This document shows positions 1-11,377 of a stretch of DNA of 64,000 nt, piece after piece. Position 1 is the stretch's first letter; each line of letters starts with the position of its first letter. A program made the position numbers and the translations under genes. Origin of the DNA: Erigeron canadensis (taxonomy: Eukaryota > Streptophyta > Magnoliopsida > Asterales > Asteraceae); contig NC_057765.1 of assembly GCF_010389155.1 (NCBI RefSeq), forward strand, positions 41,001,559 to 41,065,558, written 5' to 3'. The notes beneath the pieces are model-generated. The model saw only the letters and a program-made list of their open reading frames with translations. It was not told where the DNA came from and ran no database searches.

Positions 1-980
1 AGATCGAATTGTGAAATTGTAGCCTTTTAGTGTCAAGTAGCCAATTTGAGGTGAGTGCATATGTATATAATCATATTCTTGTTAAAGAGGTCATAGGTGG
101 GTAAATTCCTATGACCCATAGTTGATTGTATGAAAGAACTAGTAGGTGGGTAAATTCCTACTAGTCAAAATATCCATGGCCATGTTGAAAATGTATGTGT
201 AATGTTGTTATGCATGTTATGGCTAGCTTGCTAGGCCTTATGTGGTGCTTGATGCACAAAGTTGTAAATGACATGATTATGATTATATTATATATATATG
301 TATTCACTAAGCGTAGCTTACGTTTTAGTTGTTTATCTCTTTTATAGGAGTTGGTAGTAGCAAGAGTAAAGAAGTGTTAGTGAAGATCGAGTGGAAGTTC
401 TTGACATCTCAAAGGTTGGCAATTTGGGTAAATTTGGATAGAACATCCCTTTGGTACCTTTTGGCTCATGATACATGTCTCCTTTGGTCAATTTATTTTG
501 GTGAACTATAAAAAGATTTGTGGTCATGTCATGAATGCAAGATTTGATGAAATTTGTAAATGATTTGACAATTATCCAAGATGGGTAATTGACCCACTTG
601 TTGATCAATTGGGACCTTGAATCTTGTATAAATGGTAAGTTTGATATAATGGTGTTTTATATGTCATGAACAAGTTTGGTTCAGTTTTGAAAAGTTTAGA
701 AATGAAATGGTGTTTTGGATGTGTTGAAACCAAGTCCTTTAGTGCAGGAAAGTGATTTTTGGAACAAAGGTTTTATGCAGAAATTTCCCACTGAGGCGCA
801 TTGGGAGCTGTCCAACCCCACTGCGGCGCAGTGGGGGATTTTTCACTCGCAGATCAAAAATTTCCCACTGAGGCGCAGTGGGAGGTGTCCAAACCCCACT
901 GCGACAACCCCACTGAGTCGCAGTGGGGGTAAAAAAAAAAATTTATTCGATTTTGTTCAAAAGGGGTTTGGGTTCTTACA
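1..980 (+). mobile_element. Ty3/gypsy-type LTR remnant, 3' part
   Basis: This is the right-hand part of a long terminal repeat that continues off the left edge. Signs are a 'gaggtgagt' stretch near 49-57, the block around 305-350 (cactaagcgtagcttacg) that is characteristic of plant gypsy LTRs in this orientation, a GC-rich inverted-repeat cluster at 787-929, and a plausible LTR terminus TTCTTACA at 973-980. What follows (a CCA-rich stretch) does not look like a primer binding site, so this is probably a solo or truncated LTR. No coding capacity. The left end and any target duplication lie outside the window. Confidence 0.55.
787..929. repeat. GC-rich inverted-repeat cluster in the LTR
   Basis: Four or five variants of a near-palindrome of the form CCCACTGAGGCGCAGTGGG occur within 143 bp (at about 787, 817, 866 and 896-929), separated by short unique spacers. 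They stand out in an AT-rich background. A comparable GC-rich palindromic patch sits in the unrelated LTR at 31340-31440, so this is probably a structural or regulatory feature of these gypsy LTRs. Confidence 0.75.
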
Positions 981-1757
981 CCACCACCACCAATTTCCAC
1001 TGCCACCACTGCCTTTACCGTTGCACGCCACTACCGGCCATTACCACCGTCATTACAATGTTGCATCGCGTGATATATTCTAATGTTAAGAAAAGAAACA
1101 TACATACTTCTAGTCAACATAACAGAAGTAATTCACATAATAGTTGTGAAATACTTTGCAATTTATCATAACAACACCACGTATTGAAACGAAAATTATA
1201 AACTATGTGATTTGAAACCACTTATCCATTTATCGGGCCTTAAGACTAGTAGAAATATATAAGAGATATACCTTCTTTCCGGGTCTTGGCAACGATAACA
1301 TGATCCGCTCTCCTTGCTGTTGGACCTTCCTAAAGAGCATGTGTGTTTGCCAACAAAGCTATAAAACCGTCTATATGACACCACAAACTAAAACCAACTA
1401 ACGACAATCAGTTGCTCACATTCTTCTTAACAGTACTATAAATCATGAATTTGAGTAAACAAGGTGATTAAACACCTTCACCACTTACATCTTCAAGATG
1501 TCAACTTCTTTTAAGATGGTCTCATCATTGGCAAGAAGCCAAAAATGAGAGACCGTGTTGTTCACAGACAAACATGTTGGAAACGCAACACCCGTTTCAA
1601 TCTTCTTATCTACATTCTTGTATATATTTCTAGTTAGCCAACATTAACAACCATCACACCCACCAAGTCGATAAAAGCTCGATTACAATGACGCTTGATC
1701 TGCAAATTCCTATTTTCTATTGCTTTGGGTTTTTGTCTATATTAAAGTGAATAATAA
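981..1757. other. Intergenic, no gene seen
   Basis: AT-rich sequence with a CCA-rich patch (980-1040). No ORF with convincing family features and no clear repeat structure. Confidence 0.5.
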
Positions 1758-2537
1758 CAGGGGTGGAGCCACATTGGCATTAGGATGGGCCAAGGCCGCC
1801 GCAACAGACTACTCATACTGTAATTATATGTAGAAGATTGATAAAGTTTTAGGTTTATAATGAAGTTGACCCATCTCACCACAATAAAATGAAAAATAAC
1901 ATTGGTCCATCCCATCAATGTCTCTTACTCTGCACAACAACATGTTTTTCTCAGTCATTCTTTCTTGGACTAACAGAGCCTAACTATGGAAGTTTAATAG
2001 TTTTCATTCTTTTTTTCTTATGTCAATCTAACAAAGGTATTTTAGTTTATTCATTCTATTTCTTTTTTTCTTTTACTACTTCGTAAGTTTTTATTCCAAT
2101 TAAACAAGTGTGTATTATTTATATATCTAATATCTAATATTTATCTTATAAAGTATTTTGCCTTTCTTTTTTTTTAAGAAAAGATGATTTGAACTACCTA
2201 AAATACTCTTATTCACTAATTTAAACATCTCTACCTAATAATACCTATAATAATCTTAAATCTCAACCACTCATTTTTTCCTCTCTATTGAAATCTGAAC
2301 CACTCATGTTTTTCACACCCATTTATAAATCATTTTATTCTTCTAAGTCATTCAAAATCCTTTATCTCAAAATCCGTACATCGATATATTATTAAAATTA
2401 TATGGGTGTTCTTAAAATTTCATGTTACTGTTTATAAACTAAATCGATTTTATTTCGCTGTCATTTTTCGACCTTATCCAAATAAAAAAAAAAAATAATT
2501 TGGCCCTCCCCGTATCAAATTGCTGGCTTCGCCACTG
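1758..2537. mobile_element. hAT-like nonautonomous DNA transposon
   Basis: The stretch begins CAGGGGTGGAGCCA and ends in the near inverse complement TGGCTTCGCCACTG. It is flanked on both sides by ATAATAA. CAGNGGCGGAGCC-type termini with 7-8 bp duplications fit the hAT superfamily. No transposase is visible. Its interior (about 2165-2480) is similar to the short Helitron-like repeats at 24.3-25.1 kb, so nesting is possible. Confidence 0.6.
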
Positions 2538-4120
2538 ATAATAATCGTGGTATACGTGCAACTTTGGTAAAACATGTTACTATTATATGGGTCTCTTTAC
2601 ATTCCCCTTGCATTCTTCTCCTAGTTTGGGCAGATAAAAGCTTTTAAAAAACACAAATTACTAATTATATAAAACGAGGGCTAAATTTAAAACCCGTGTG
2701 TTACACAACATGGATGAATTCCAATTGATTTTATGGAAAGTTGTATGTTTATCTGGTCATAACCAAAAGAAATTGGGAACACATCATGTTCACTTAATAA
2801 TACCCGTTCAAGGTCAGTCAACGGAAATGTAAACTCTTCATCCCATATGGGTCTCCAAACATCTTTAATCACTTTTATTTTCTTTTGAAAAACATCAGAT
2901 GGGACTCCAACCATATATATATATGTGGAAGAATGCTATTATTAGACACATTCCTATATCTCGGAGGATTTTATTCAAAGTCAAAAGTAGTAATTGTCAA
3001 GTTAAAAGTCACCAAAAAGCCTTCAAATTTTTAATAAGAATAGCCTGCAAGTATATGTTAAGAGTAAACTTGATTTGGAAAAAAACTTGTGTTAACTCTA
3101 AAAGTCATAACTATGACGTTTAAACTACAGAGGAACTTTTTTCACTATGATGAGAGGTAGCCATGGCATACTTGGTGAGTTGGTTCCATAACTAACCTTT
3201 GTATCGAAATCCGGTGGTGAGAAATTATCAAATGAGTCTGAACAAAATACATATGCCACACGTCACCTATACGGCCATATACACTCACACATACACTGTC
3301 GTCGTGACCTTTGATAATCTGGAGCCAGAGAGATGGTCATCAGGGCGAATAGAACTTGTGATCTAAAAAACATGGGGACTTTGGTTTGAAGTTAAACTTG
3401 ATTAATATTCACTGGGTATAATTTACCCAAAAAAGATTCATGAGTTTGAGCTTTTTGATGAACTTGAAGTATCTTGATTAATCCTCGAAACAGTAAAATA
3501 CCAAAAAAAAAAAAAAGGTTAATATGTGCCCTGAATTCTGATCATCTTGCGAATTGAAAAAAAATACACAGCACAAATACGCTACAATGTGATAACGGCT
3601 GTCACACCATATGAATCGATTGCTGAAATAAACAATGAGCGGGGCCAGGCGATAGTGGCGATACCCAACTTTTAAGAGCTGCTCGGAAAAGATGTGTTAA
3701 AAATCCTGGATTTTGAATTTTAAATTAGTACCAAAACTGGTCCAACATACACTTAAAATAAAGAGCACCAAAGTGGAAGTGACTATTACATGAACAACCT
3801 AAAGATGCATATGAGAGAAACACAATCTCATGAACAATCATGGTTAAACAAATAGTGTGATTATTTATTTTCATCATTCGCCCCGAAATACACCACAATT
3901 ACAACAGAAATTAAGGGAGAATCTTTAGTTGAATTGATGTTATATATATATATACGTAGCCATTGCACGGCCCACTATAATGAATATATAGCCATTGCAC
4001 GGCCCACTATAATGAATACCATGCGTATAATATTAGAGGCTCCTTATTGAGATGCAGAAGAGTGATCATAGAATTGTTTCAAAACATTCACTTGTATAGA
4101 GTATAAACCAACTGACTACT
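2538..4120. other. Intergenic, no gene seen
   Basis: AT-rich DNA without a recognisable product. It contains a 32-bp-period tandem duplication at 3957-4018. Confidence 0.5.
3957..4018. repeat. 32-bp tandem duplication
   Basis: Two near-identical units containing 'gccattgcacggcccacta' lie directly side by side, just beyond the 3' end of the methionine-synthase pseudogene. Confidence 0.8.
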
Positions 4121-4124
4121 AATA

Positions 4125-4641
4125 TCTTTCTTCATAATTCTCATTGGGCGCTTGGTCATTTCCTGAGCCATGGAGGACGAGAAGCCGGTCACAGTTTTAG
4201 GTTGGCTGACATCACCATAGATAATTGGTGGCTTGACAAAACGAGATCCATATGACTGCACCCGTCCATAGACGCCATGGCGGTGAAGGGAAAAGAAGAT
4301 AATTGTTCCCAAAGTACTTGACCAGGCTGTCTCTGAAACATTAGATGAATTCTAGACATCTTTCTTGGCCAAATGGTAGGGAAGCATAATATATTGAAAC
4401 TTAATATAAATATACCTGTCTCTCTGTGGACGAGCACATCAATGTCAAGTTCTTCCTAGGGATGGACAACTTTGAAGATCTCCTCGTTGATGGCCTTGAC
4501 ATACTTTTCCTCAGATATCCTATAGCAAACATGGCTTTGGTGAGAACAAGTTATATAAAGCATATTATTATGACATCATCAAGTTGTATAACAGTTCTTT
4601 GAATTACTCACTTCTTAGCCTTACAGTGAACTCTCCTCAAG
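4125..4641 (-). pseudogene. Methionine synthase (cobalamin-independent, MetE-type) pseudogene fragment
   Basis: Reading the minus strand, three exon-like pieces match plant 5-methyltetrahydropteroyltriglutamate-homocysteine methyltransferase, the enzyme that methylates homocysteine to methionine. They are LRRVHCKAKK (about 4641-4612), then ISEEKYVKAINEEI...EELDIDVLVHRE (about 4525-4425), then [10 protein letters not shown] followed in another frame by [20 protein letters not shown] (about 4310-4195) and [10 protein letters not shown]. These correspond to the conserved stretch that leads to VLVHGE and VQSYGSR in the active enzyme. Intron-like gaps with GT/AG borders remain between the pieces, so it is a decayed genomic copy, not a retrocopy. 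Disabling lesions are an in-frame stop just before EELDIDV and a frameshift between FPFTA and VQSYGSR. Homology ends abruptly after RPM, before the substrate-binding remainder of the roughly 765-residue enzyme. Confidence 0.8.
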
Positions 4642-4699
4642 CATGAAACACAAAGCCCAAAGTTGCAGCAGCTTGATTGAAGCTCAAACCCAGCCTAGA

Positions 4700-7600
4700 A
4701 AGGTATACTACAGTTAATAATGTGTCATCCAGGTTGAAAACTTCAAAAAAAAGCTATAGCTAAGCTCGGGTCCTTATCAACCCATTGTTAAGAAAAGATC
4801 ACCCAATAATGAGAACATCACATCGTTTTGTCATACATCTTGTAGTTGTCAAACTGAAGGTCAATGCAAATAGTCGGAAGGGGATCCCCTCAACTTGGAA
4901 ACATCTTGACCGTTGGATAAAATTCAAGGCATGATATTTGTAATCTTCATATGAATATCTATGACTGTTCAAAGAAAACTACTTTATATGAATTTTGTAG
5001 ATGAAACAATAAGCATAACTTATTGTTCAGGTGGTATTAAAATTTAAACTCACACACTCACCGTCCCCTCATTGTCATAAACCCAGAAAGTTTTTGGACC
5101 TGGAGTTATATCTTTCTCCCACACAACACGTTAAAATGGGTATGCGCATCTATAATGGGTTGCTTGCTTTGACATCCATGTTAACCCGTTACACGACTTG
5201 AATACCTAGTTAGTTGATGTTTGGAAGATGTACTCAGGTAGAATGGGACACTAAACGGGGAAAACATGTTGTTGGGTCAGATAAACATTCACTTCAATAC
5301 CAACAGCTTAACAAAGACACGGAAAAGAGATTAGGGTAAAAAATTCAAAGAAACATGTGTGGCTACTGTTTTACTTCAATACCAACAGCTTCTTCAACTT
5401 TCCCAAGGTCATTGTATAAACTTGAAAAGAACAGCAAAGTCTATGATATCTGGACACAAAAGTGTAACATGAACAATACCATAAAGCATACCATGAAACT
5501 CCATTTAGTCAAAGACATTTCACTGAACACCTTTCATCACAATACAAAAGAGAACAGCCAATATAATACTCAACTCTTGAGAACAGCTAAAAAGTTTTAT
5601 CTTAGAGAAAACTTACTAAGATAAAATAGTTTTGAAGTACCTTTACGCTTTACTATTATCCATCTTCATTCTTTACATGATCATCAACCAACATAGTCAA
5701 AATCTGCACTTTGGTACAACAATCTAAAATTCATTAAAATAAAATATATATGAAACAAACCAAAACAAACTGCAAATCAATATCACAATCTAGGGGTAAG
5801 TGCATAAGATCGTAACCAACTTTGATCTAATTCCCAACTTATTGAAACAGCGAGTTTTTTGGGCAGATTGCGAGAAAAACCCATCGATATTTTATATAAA
5901 AAAAGTTATGATTGGTAACCAATTCTCAAAAATCTTGATTCAAAGTATGAAAGTAATATGACCAAGGAAATCCATCAAAAATGGCAACTGATATATGTCA
6001 CTAACTTTTTATGTCATTAACTTTTGACCAACTTGGTTTCGTTTTTACTTTTAATGATAAACTTTGAAACCCAGATGGTTTTTTTTGTCCCAAAAAGAGT
6101 TGAAACTGAAAGAGAAAAGTGTCTAGAGTTAGTTACCATTTGATGCAGTCACCCCTATATTAGACCATGAGTAGTGCCTACACCTCAGCCGATGTCCCAG
6201 TGGTTGCAAAGCTTATCCTTCGGTTGACAGCATCCCTACAAAGACGAACCTGGACAAGTTTTAAATGTCCCATGTCAACACAACAAAAATAAAGATCATT
6301 TTAGAATCATGTGGCTGCTTATAAAACATCATCACATAAGATATACATATACCACGCCTATAAGGAGCTTCAACTTGGATCAATGATCAACGACAACCTA
6401 AAATTAGGCTAATTTAGTCAATCAAGTTGCTTATAGAACAAACTACAATTAGGAACAAAACAACACCTGTATTGCAAATAGCATTATTAAGTATGAGACA
6501 GAAATTCTGCTGTTCAAAAAAAAAAAGTATGAGACAGAAATAAAGCTCAAGCATAAGATGGAATAAATGCCTAAATGCATATGATCAAGACAAAATAGAG
6601 GTACATGCAATAAAACAGAACCATCCAAGAAAACCCGACGATTAGGCTAATTTACGAACTATTCTTGCATACCTTCAGACCGTGCCTGACCCAAGGACCA
6701 ACTTTTCTAAATATCAGGGATCATAGACCGGACCGGGGTTTAACATGTTATAATGGTTCCAGACTTTTTGCCGACCATTTCATTGGATTTCTCAGGCCAA
6801 CCCACATTTTGATCACCTCCAGAACCAAACAGCGTTTAAATGTAAACATTTATGCATCTCCAACTTTAAATGACTGGTTATCAATGTTAATCGTCTAAAT
6901 CACAATAATCACTTGGCAAAAACACACATTCAAAAATCTCGTTCATTTTGCCGTAAAAATTTCTATGGTTAGAAAACATCCTTTTTTTGATTAGTACAAT
7001 CTACAATTAAATCCACTTTCTCACAAAATGGATAACTGACCCATCATCAATTTCACATTAATGATTCCCACGAATTAACTTTATTGCATACACGATAAAC
7101 AAACAATTATATACTTGAAAGCTTTTTTATACGAGAAAGGGTGAAAAGCAACCAAAAAATGAACTTGTAAGAGTAGGAGTAAGCATCTTTGTTAACAAAG
7201 TTGATGTTCCTCTTAGTAGCATCAACCGACCAAGGACAGAAATTTATAATAGCGGTAAGTTCCAAAGTCTTGAGGTAGATTTATTTCACACCATACAGGT
7301 TTCGAGATTTGTAAACATACAACTTTACTTGCCCAGACCACTTCTATTTCTTCATACTCACCAAAACCCCTATATTCACAAGTAACAGAAACTACCCATT
7401 ATTATATAGGTAATTTCCACATTAAAAAATCACTATTTTTGAAGCTCTTTTAACCAGAAAGGAGGGGGGGGGGGGGGGGGGGGGGGGGGAGCTCGGTTTT
7501 TTCAATATCAGTGCATAATATAGACTACAACAACAACAATTTAATTACTTCGAGCAAGAAAGGAAGATCAAGTACCAACTTGTCAACATCAGTAGCATCA

Positions 7601-8100
7601 TCCAAAATTTCATACACATATTTTCATAACAATTTCCATTCCATCTAGTTGCTGTACAAAAGAAGGCGTAAGAAACATGAGCTGCTAACTGAACTCGGCC
7701 TAAGCAATCTATCACTGTAGGCACAAATTAAAATCTTGGAAACTCTTTTCATAGTTCCCTTTTATTACTAAAATAAATCCTTGTTACTTATTAAAATTAA
7801 CAAAGAATCTAAAATAGAAAAATCACAAATCCCCAACAAAATTATAACAATATAATCATTCACATCGAAGAATCTCAAGTATATCATAAAAACCAATTAA
7901 ACTAAAACAAACCCAAAAATATTAGACAAAAACCAAACCAAAAAATATAAAAACTATAAAAAGTTAGAAAAAATGGAAAAGATACACCACTTCGACGGAC
8001 ACCATCATCTTTGTCATGACCTAGAAACTAGGAAATTTCTTTTTTACCTTTATACCATCATCTTTTTTCTTCAAGAATCAAGATCATCACCACTACATCA
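4700..8100. other. Decayed genic or intergenic stretch
   Basis: No complete gene is visible. Minus-strand exon-like scraps with plausible splice borders occur near 5060-5110 (reads DITPGPKTFWVYDNEG before a GTGAGT), near 6185-6240 (reads DAVNRRISFATTGTSAE after an AG) and at 8119-8388. They might be remains of one minus-strand gene, but I do not recognise the family. A 26-bp G homopolymer lies at 7464-7489. Confidence 0.35.
7464..7489. repeat. Poly(G) homopolymer, 26 bp
   Basis: An uninterrupted run of 26 G residues in AT-rich DNA, preceded by GGA and followed by AGCTCGG. Such runs can form G-quadruplexes and are prone to length error in sequencing. Confidence 0.95.
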
Positions 8101-8118
8101 TGACATTCAGTAAATTAG

Positions 8119-8388
8119 CTACAAAGACAATGAAAAAGAAAAAAGAAAAAGAAGAGACTCACCAAATAACAACCCACACAAAAGAGGGACTGCCGTTTGC
8201 TTAGGTGGTTGTGGTGGGATCGTTGGCAGTGATGGTCGAGGTCGCGAATCTGGATGTGTATGTGTTTTTCCGGTGAGAGAAGGGGGGAGGCCGCCGGTGC
8301 TTTGTAACAAAAAGGCGGGTGTGAGAGTGTGTGTGTTTGCAGTAGGGTTAATGTTTGTTGGGGGCTGATGTGATACTGAAAAACCCAT
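8119..8388 (-). CDS. Candidate first exon, unknown protein
   Basis: An open minus-strand stretch starts MGFSVSHQPPTNINP, is rich in Pro, Ser and Thr, and meets a good splice donor (TTTG|GTGAGT) after PLLCGLLFG at about 8162. Composition resembles an organelle-targeting leader. No matching downstream exons could be confidently joined, and an overlapping frame is also open. It may be part of the same decayed minus-strand locus as the scraps at 5.1 and 6.2 kb. Function unknown. Confidence 0.22.
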   Translation of the reverse strand: MGFSVSHQPPTNINPTANTHTLTPAFLLQSTGGLPPSLTGKTHTHPDSRPRPSLPTIPPQPPKQTAVPLLCGLLFGESLLFLFSFSLSL

Positions 8389-8479
8389 ACTTTTAACAGT
8401 AAGTCATTATTTAGGCTGAGGTGGCTTTTTTTTACCATGTTACAGTTCAAAAACTCATCTTGTAATCCAGGTAGATATA

Positions 8480-9150
8480 TATATATAGAGAGAGAGGAAA
8501 GTTATTTTTAGTACAAGGGTTTGAAAAAGTACAAAAAGTACAAGGTATTTCCTCCTTCTTCCTTCTTCCTTCCATCTCCGACCATCACCACCACCACCAT
8601 GATCATCTCCGACCACCACCATGATCCTCCGGCGACGGTGACCATCTCCGGCGAAACTTACACATGTGTAAGTACAACTTTTTTAGCATTTTAGGGTTTA
8701 AAATTTCTAGGTTTTTTCCTTCAGGAGACAACCACCACCAGCAACCATCATCTCTGACCACCCCAACCACGATGCCAGCATCAAGGGTTTCGCCCGTACA
8801 GTAGCAAACCGTCACCATCTCTTGTATCGCCGCCCATCAAATCCATACGATTCCCATATGCGTCCCTTGACGGTCAGCTTAGAACGGATGAGGGCCTCTG
8901 GCCCGTACCGTATCCACCCGAAAACGAACCTTATTCTCGCCGGAAAGTTAACTTGCACATGTGTAAGTTGTACTTACACATGTGTAAGTCTCGCCGAAGA
9001 TGGCCGCCGTCGCCGGAGGATCATGGTGGTGGTCGGAGATGATGGTGGTGGTGGTGGTGGTCGGAGATGGAAAGAACAAACATGTGTAAGTTAACTTACA
9101 CATGTACTTTTTGTACTTTTTAAAATGTTTGTACTATAAATAACCCACCA
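8480..9150. mobile_element. Foldback (MULE-like) element, copy A
   Basis: Ends are inverted: the left GTTATTTTTAGTACA...AAAAAGTACAAAAAGTACA pairs with the right end, whose inverse complement reads GTTATTTATAGTACA...AAAAAGTACAAAAAGTACA. Inside these, a second inverted pair holds the CTCCGACCACCACCATGATC / CCGGCGACGG stretch, and each arm carries the 18-bp palindrome ACTTACACATGTGTAAGT or variants. Both flanks are (TA)n, which hides any target duplication. The centre (about 8760-8930) is not inverted and may be captured sequence. Confidence 0.7.
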
Positions 9151-9164
9151 TATATATATATATA

Positions 9165-9868
9165 TAGAGAGAGAGAGAAAGAGAGGAAAGTTATTTTTAG
9201 TACAGGGGTTTGAAAAAGTACAAAAAGTACAAGGTATTTCCTACTACTTCTTCCTTATTCCTTCCATCTCCGACCACCACCACCACCACCATGATCATCT
9301 CCGACCCCACCATGATCCTCCGGCGACGGCGACCATCTCCGGCGAGACTTACACATGTGTAACTAACTTACACATGTAAGTACAACTTTTTTTAGCATTT
9401 TAGCGTTTAAAATTTCTAGGTTTTTTCCTTCGCGAGACAACCACCACCAGCCACCATCATCTCCGACCACCCAACGATGGCGCCGGCAGCAAGGGCGGAG
9501 CCCGTACCGTAGCACACCGCCACTATCTCTTGGATCGCCGCCCATCAAATCCATACGATTCCCATATGCGTCCCTTGACGATTAAGTTTAGAACGGATGA
9601 GGGCCTCTGGCCAGTACCGTATCCACCCGAAAACGAACCTGATTCTCGCCGGAATGTGAACTTACACATGTGTAAGTTGTAGTTACACATGTGTAACTCT
9701 CGCCGAAAATGGTCGCCGTCGCCGGAGGATCATGGTGGTGGTCGGAGATGATCATGGTGGTGGTCGTGGTCGGAGATGGAAGGAAGAAGGAAAAAGAAGT
9801 GTGTAAGTTAAGTTACACATGTTACACATGTACTATAAAAAGTACATGTACTACAAATAACCCAGCCA
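9165..9868. mobile_element. Foldback (MULE-like) element, copy B
   Basis: A second copy of the preceding element in the same orientation, offset by 689 bp (left ends at about 8501 and 9190). It keeps the same terminal inverted repeats, the same palindromes and the same central non-inverted segment with small differences. Left flank is (TA)n plus (GA)n, right flank (TA)n. Two whole copies side by side suggest a tandem duplication or insertion of one beside the other. Confidence 0.7.
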
Positions 9869-9878
9869 TATATATATA

Positions 9879-10094
9879 AAACTAACATAGTGCATAACAA
9901 ATTATCATTATTTAAGTGTTTAACAACACATTGATCCTTCAAAATCAAAAAAATCACGTTTTTTTATTTTGACGGTTCCAACATATTATCAAAATGATGC
10001 ATCCAACAAAAAACGTGATTTTTTTCGATTTTGACGGTTCCATGTGTTGTTAAACACTTAAATAATGATAATTAGTTATGCACTATGTCAGTTT
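9879..10094. mobile_element. Hairpin MITE with TA target duplication
   Basis: About 216 bp. The left arm AAACTAACATAGTGCATAAC continues as ATTATTTAAGTGTTTAACAA and is matched by its inverse complement at the right end for roughly 55 bp. A further inverted pair (ATCACGTTTTTT / AAAAACGTGAT) lies inside. TA occurs directly on each side. No coding capacity. Confidence 0.75.
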
Positions 10095-10179
10095 TATGGA
10101 CTTTTAATGCATCAAAATGTAGTTTTTAAGTGTTCTCATTTTAAGTTTGTTCTCATTTGATTGCCAATATATATATATA

Positions 10180-10335
10180 TATAGGGAAAAGTTATTTTAG
10201 GGACTGTTTTATTTTAGGGACACTTGGGACTCGTCTTTTTTGTAATTTACATACCACCATCATCATCTCCGACCACCACCATGATTTTCCGGCGACGGGC
10301 CCGCCGGAAAATCATGTGTAAGTTACACATGTGTG
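10180..10335. mobile_element. Truncated foldback element related to copies A and B
   Basis: After a (TA)n run, the sequence reads GGGAAAAGTTATTTTAGGGA, then CTCCGACCACCACCATGAT, CCGGCGACGG and an ACACATGTGT palindrome, as in the foldbacks at 8.5-9.9 kb. It then runs into the CACGAT-rich repeat without a matching right arm. Confidence 0.5.
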
Positions 10336-10345
10336 AGATACGAAT

Positions 10346-10975
10346 ATTATATGTGTCTTAACAGGTCTGGACCTACTAAAACACGATAAGACAAGTAGTA
10401 TATATTTGGACATGTTAAGACTTAAGAAACGTTAAAGACGAGTTAAAGACACGATAGAAAACGTTAGCAGGTCCCTTATCGTACCTTTTAACAAGTCCCT
10501 TAATAGGACTCTGAACAGGTCCCTTATCGTGTAACCTGTTAAAAATCGTGTTGTGTTCGTGTGTCAAAAAACTGACACGATTAGCTATCGTGTCGTGTTC
10601 GTGTTTAACCCTATCGTGTGTATGACATATGAAAGCCAAACTAACTCTTCCAATTAGAGCTCACAATTTCTGACACAGACCCTGTTAGCATGACACGACA
10701 CGACCTGGTTTTTTCGTTTTTCGTTGTTTAGTCTTAGCGTGTTTCGTGTCGGACCTGTTAAGACACGAATATTATCTGTGTCTTAACAGGTCCGTACCTA
10801 TTAAAACACGATACGACAAGTTGTATATATTTGGACATGTGACTTAAGACATGTTAAAGACGAGTCAAAAACACGTTCAGAACACGGTAAGACACGATAG
10901 AAAACATTATCAGGTCCCTTATCGTACTTTTTAACAAGTTCCTTAACAGAATTTATTAACAGGTCCCTAATATAT
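10346..10975. repeat. CACGAT-rich dispersed repeat with internal duplication
   Basis: Two diverged direct copies of about 190-210 bp (from about 10350 and 10765) share GTGTCTTAACAGGTC, TATATATTTGGACATGT and CAGGTCCCTTATCGTAC. Between them lie TCGTGTCGTGTTCGTGTTT-type motifs. Repeats of this style are widespread in plants, but I cannot assign a superfamily. Confidence 0.6.
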
Positions 10976-11377
10976 AATTATAAACACTTAATATGTTATA
11001 AAAATAAAGAATCCTTCCAACTATTGTTATATATTTAGAAAAAATAGAAATGGCCGTGTCAAATTGGATAATTAAATCACATAAAACTTTTACACCCAAT
11101 TTTTTTCCAATCGATTAAATGTAATTGCGCGCAACTTAAAAATTGATGGTTTTCTAATTAAATAATTAGGAAAACACGTGTTCCAGTAATTAACTCACAA
11201 AAGATTTTTGTGCTCTGTTATATTTTAATAATATTGGTAATAATAATTTCCGTATATACACTATAATTACGCATCCTTCTTCCACATACATTCCATCTTT
11301 CCCTAATAATAAAAGATATTTCTACAGCAACCGCTTTCCAACTCCGACATTAATCACCTGAATAATTCTTCCCAAAA

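Noticed and set aside
8822..9094. ORF across foldback copy A
   Set aside because: Crosses the inverted arm and palindromes; codes for low-complexity Gly/Arg sequence.
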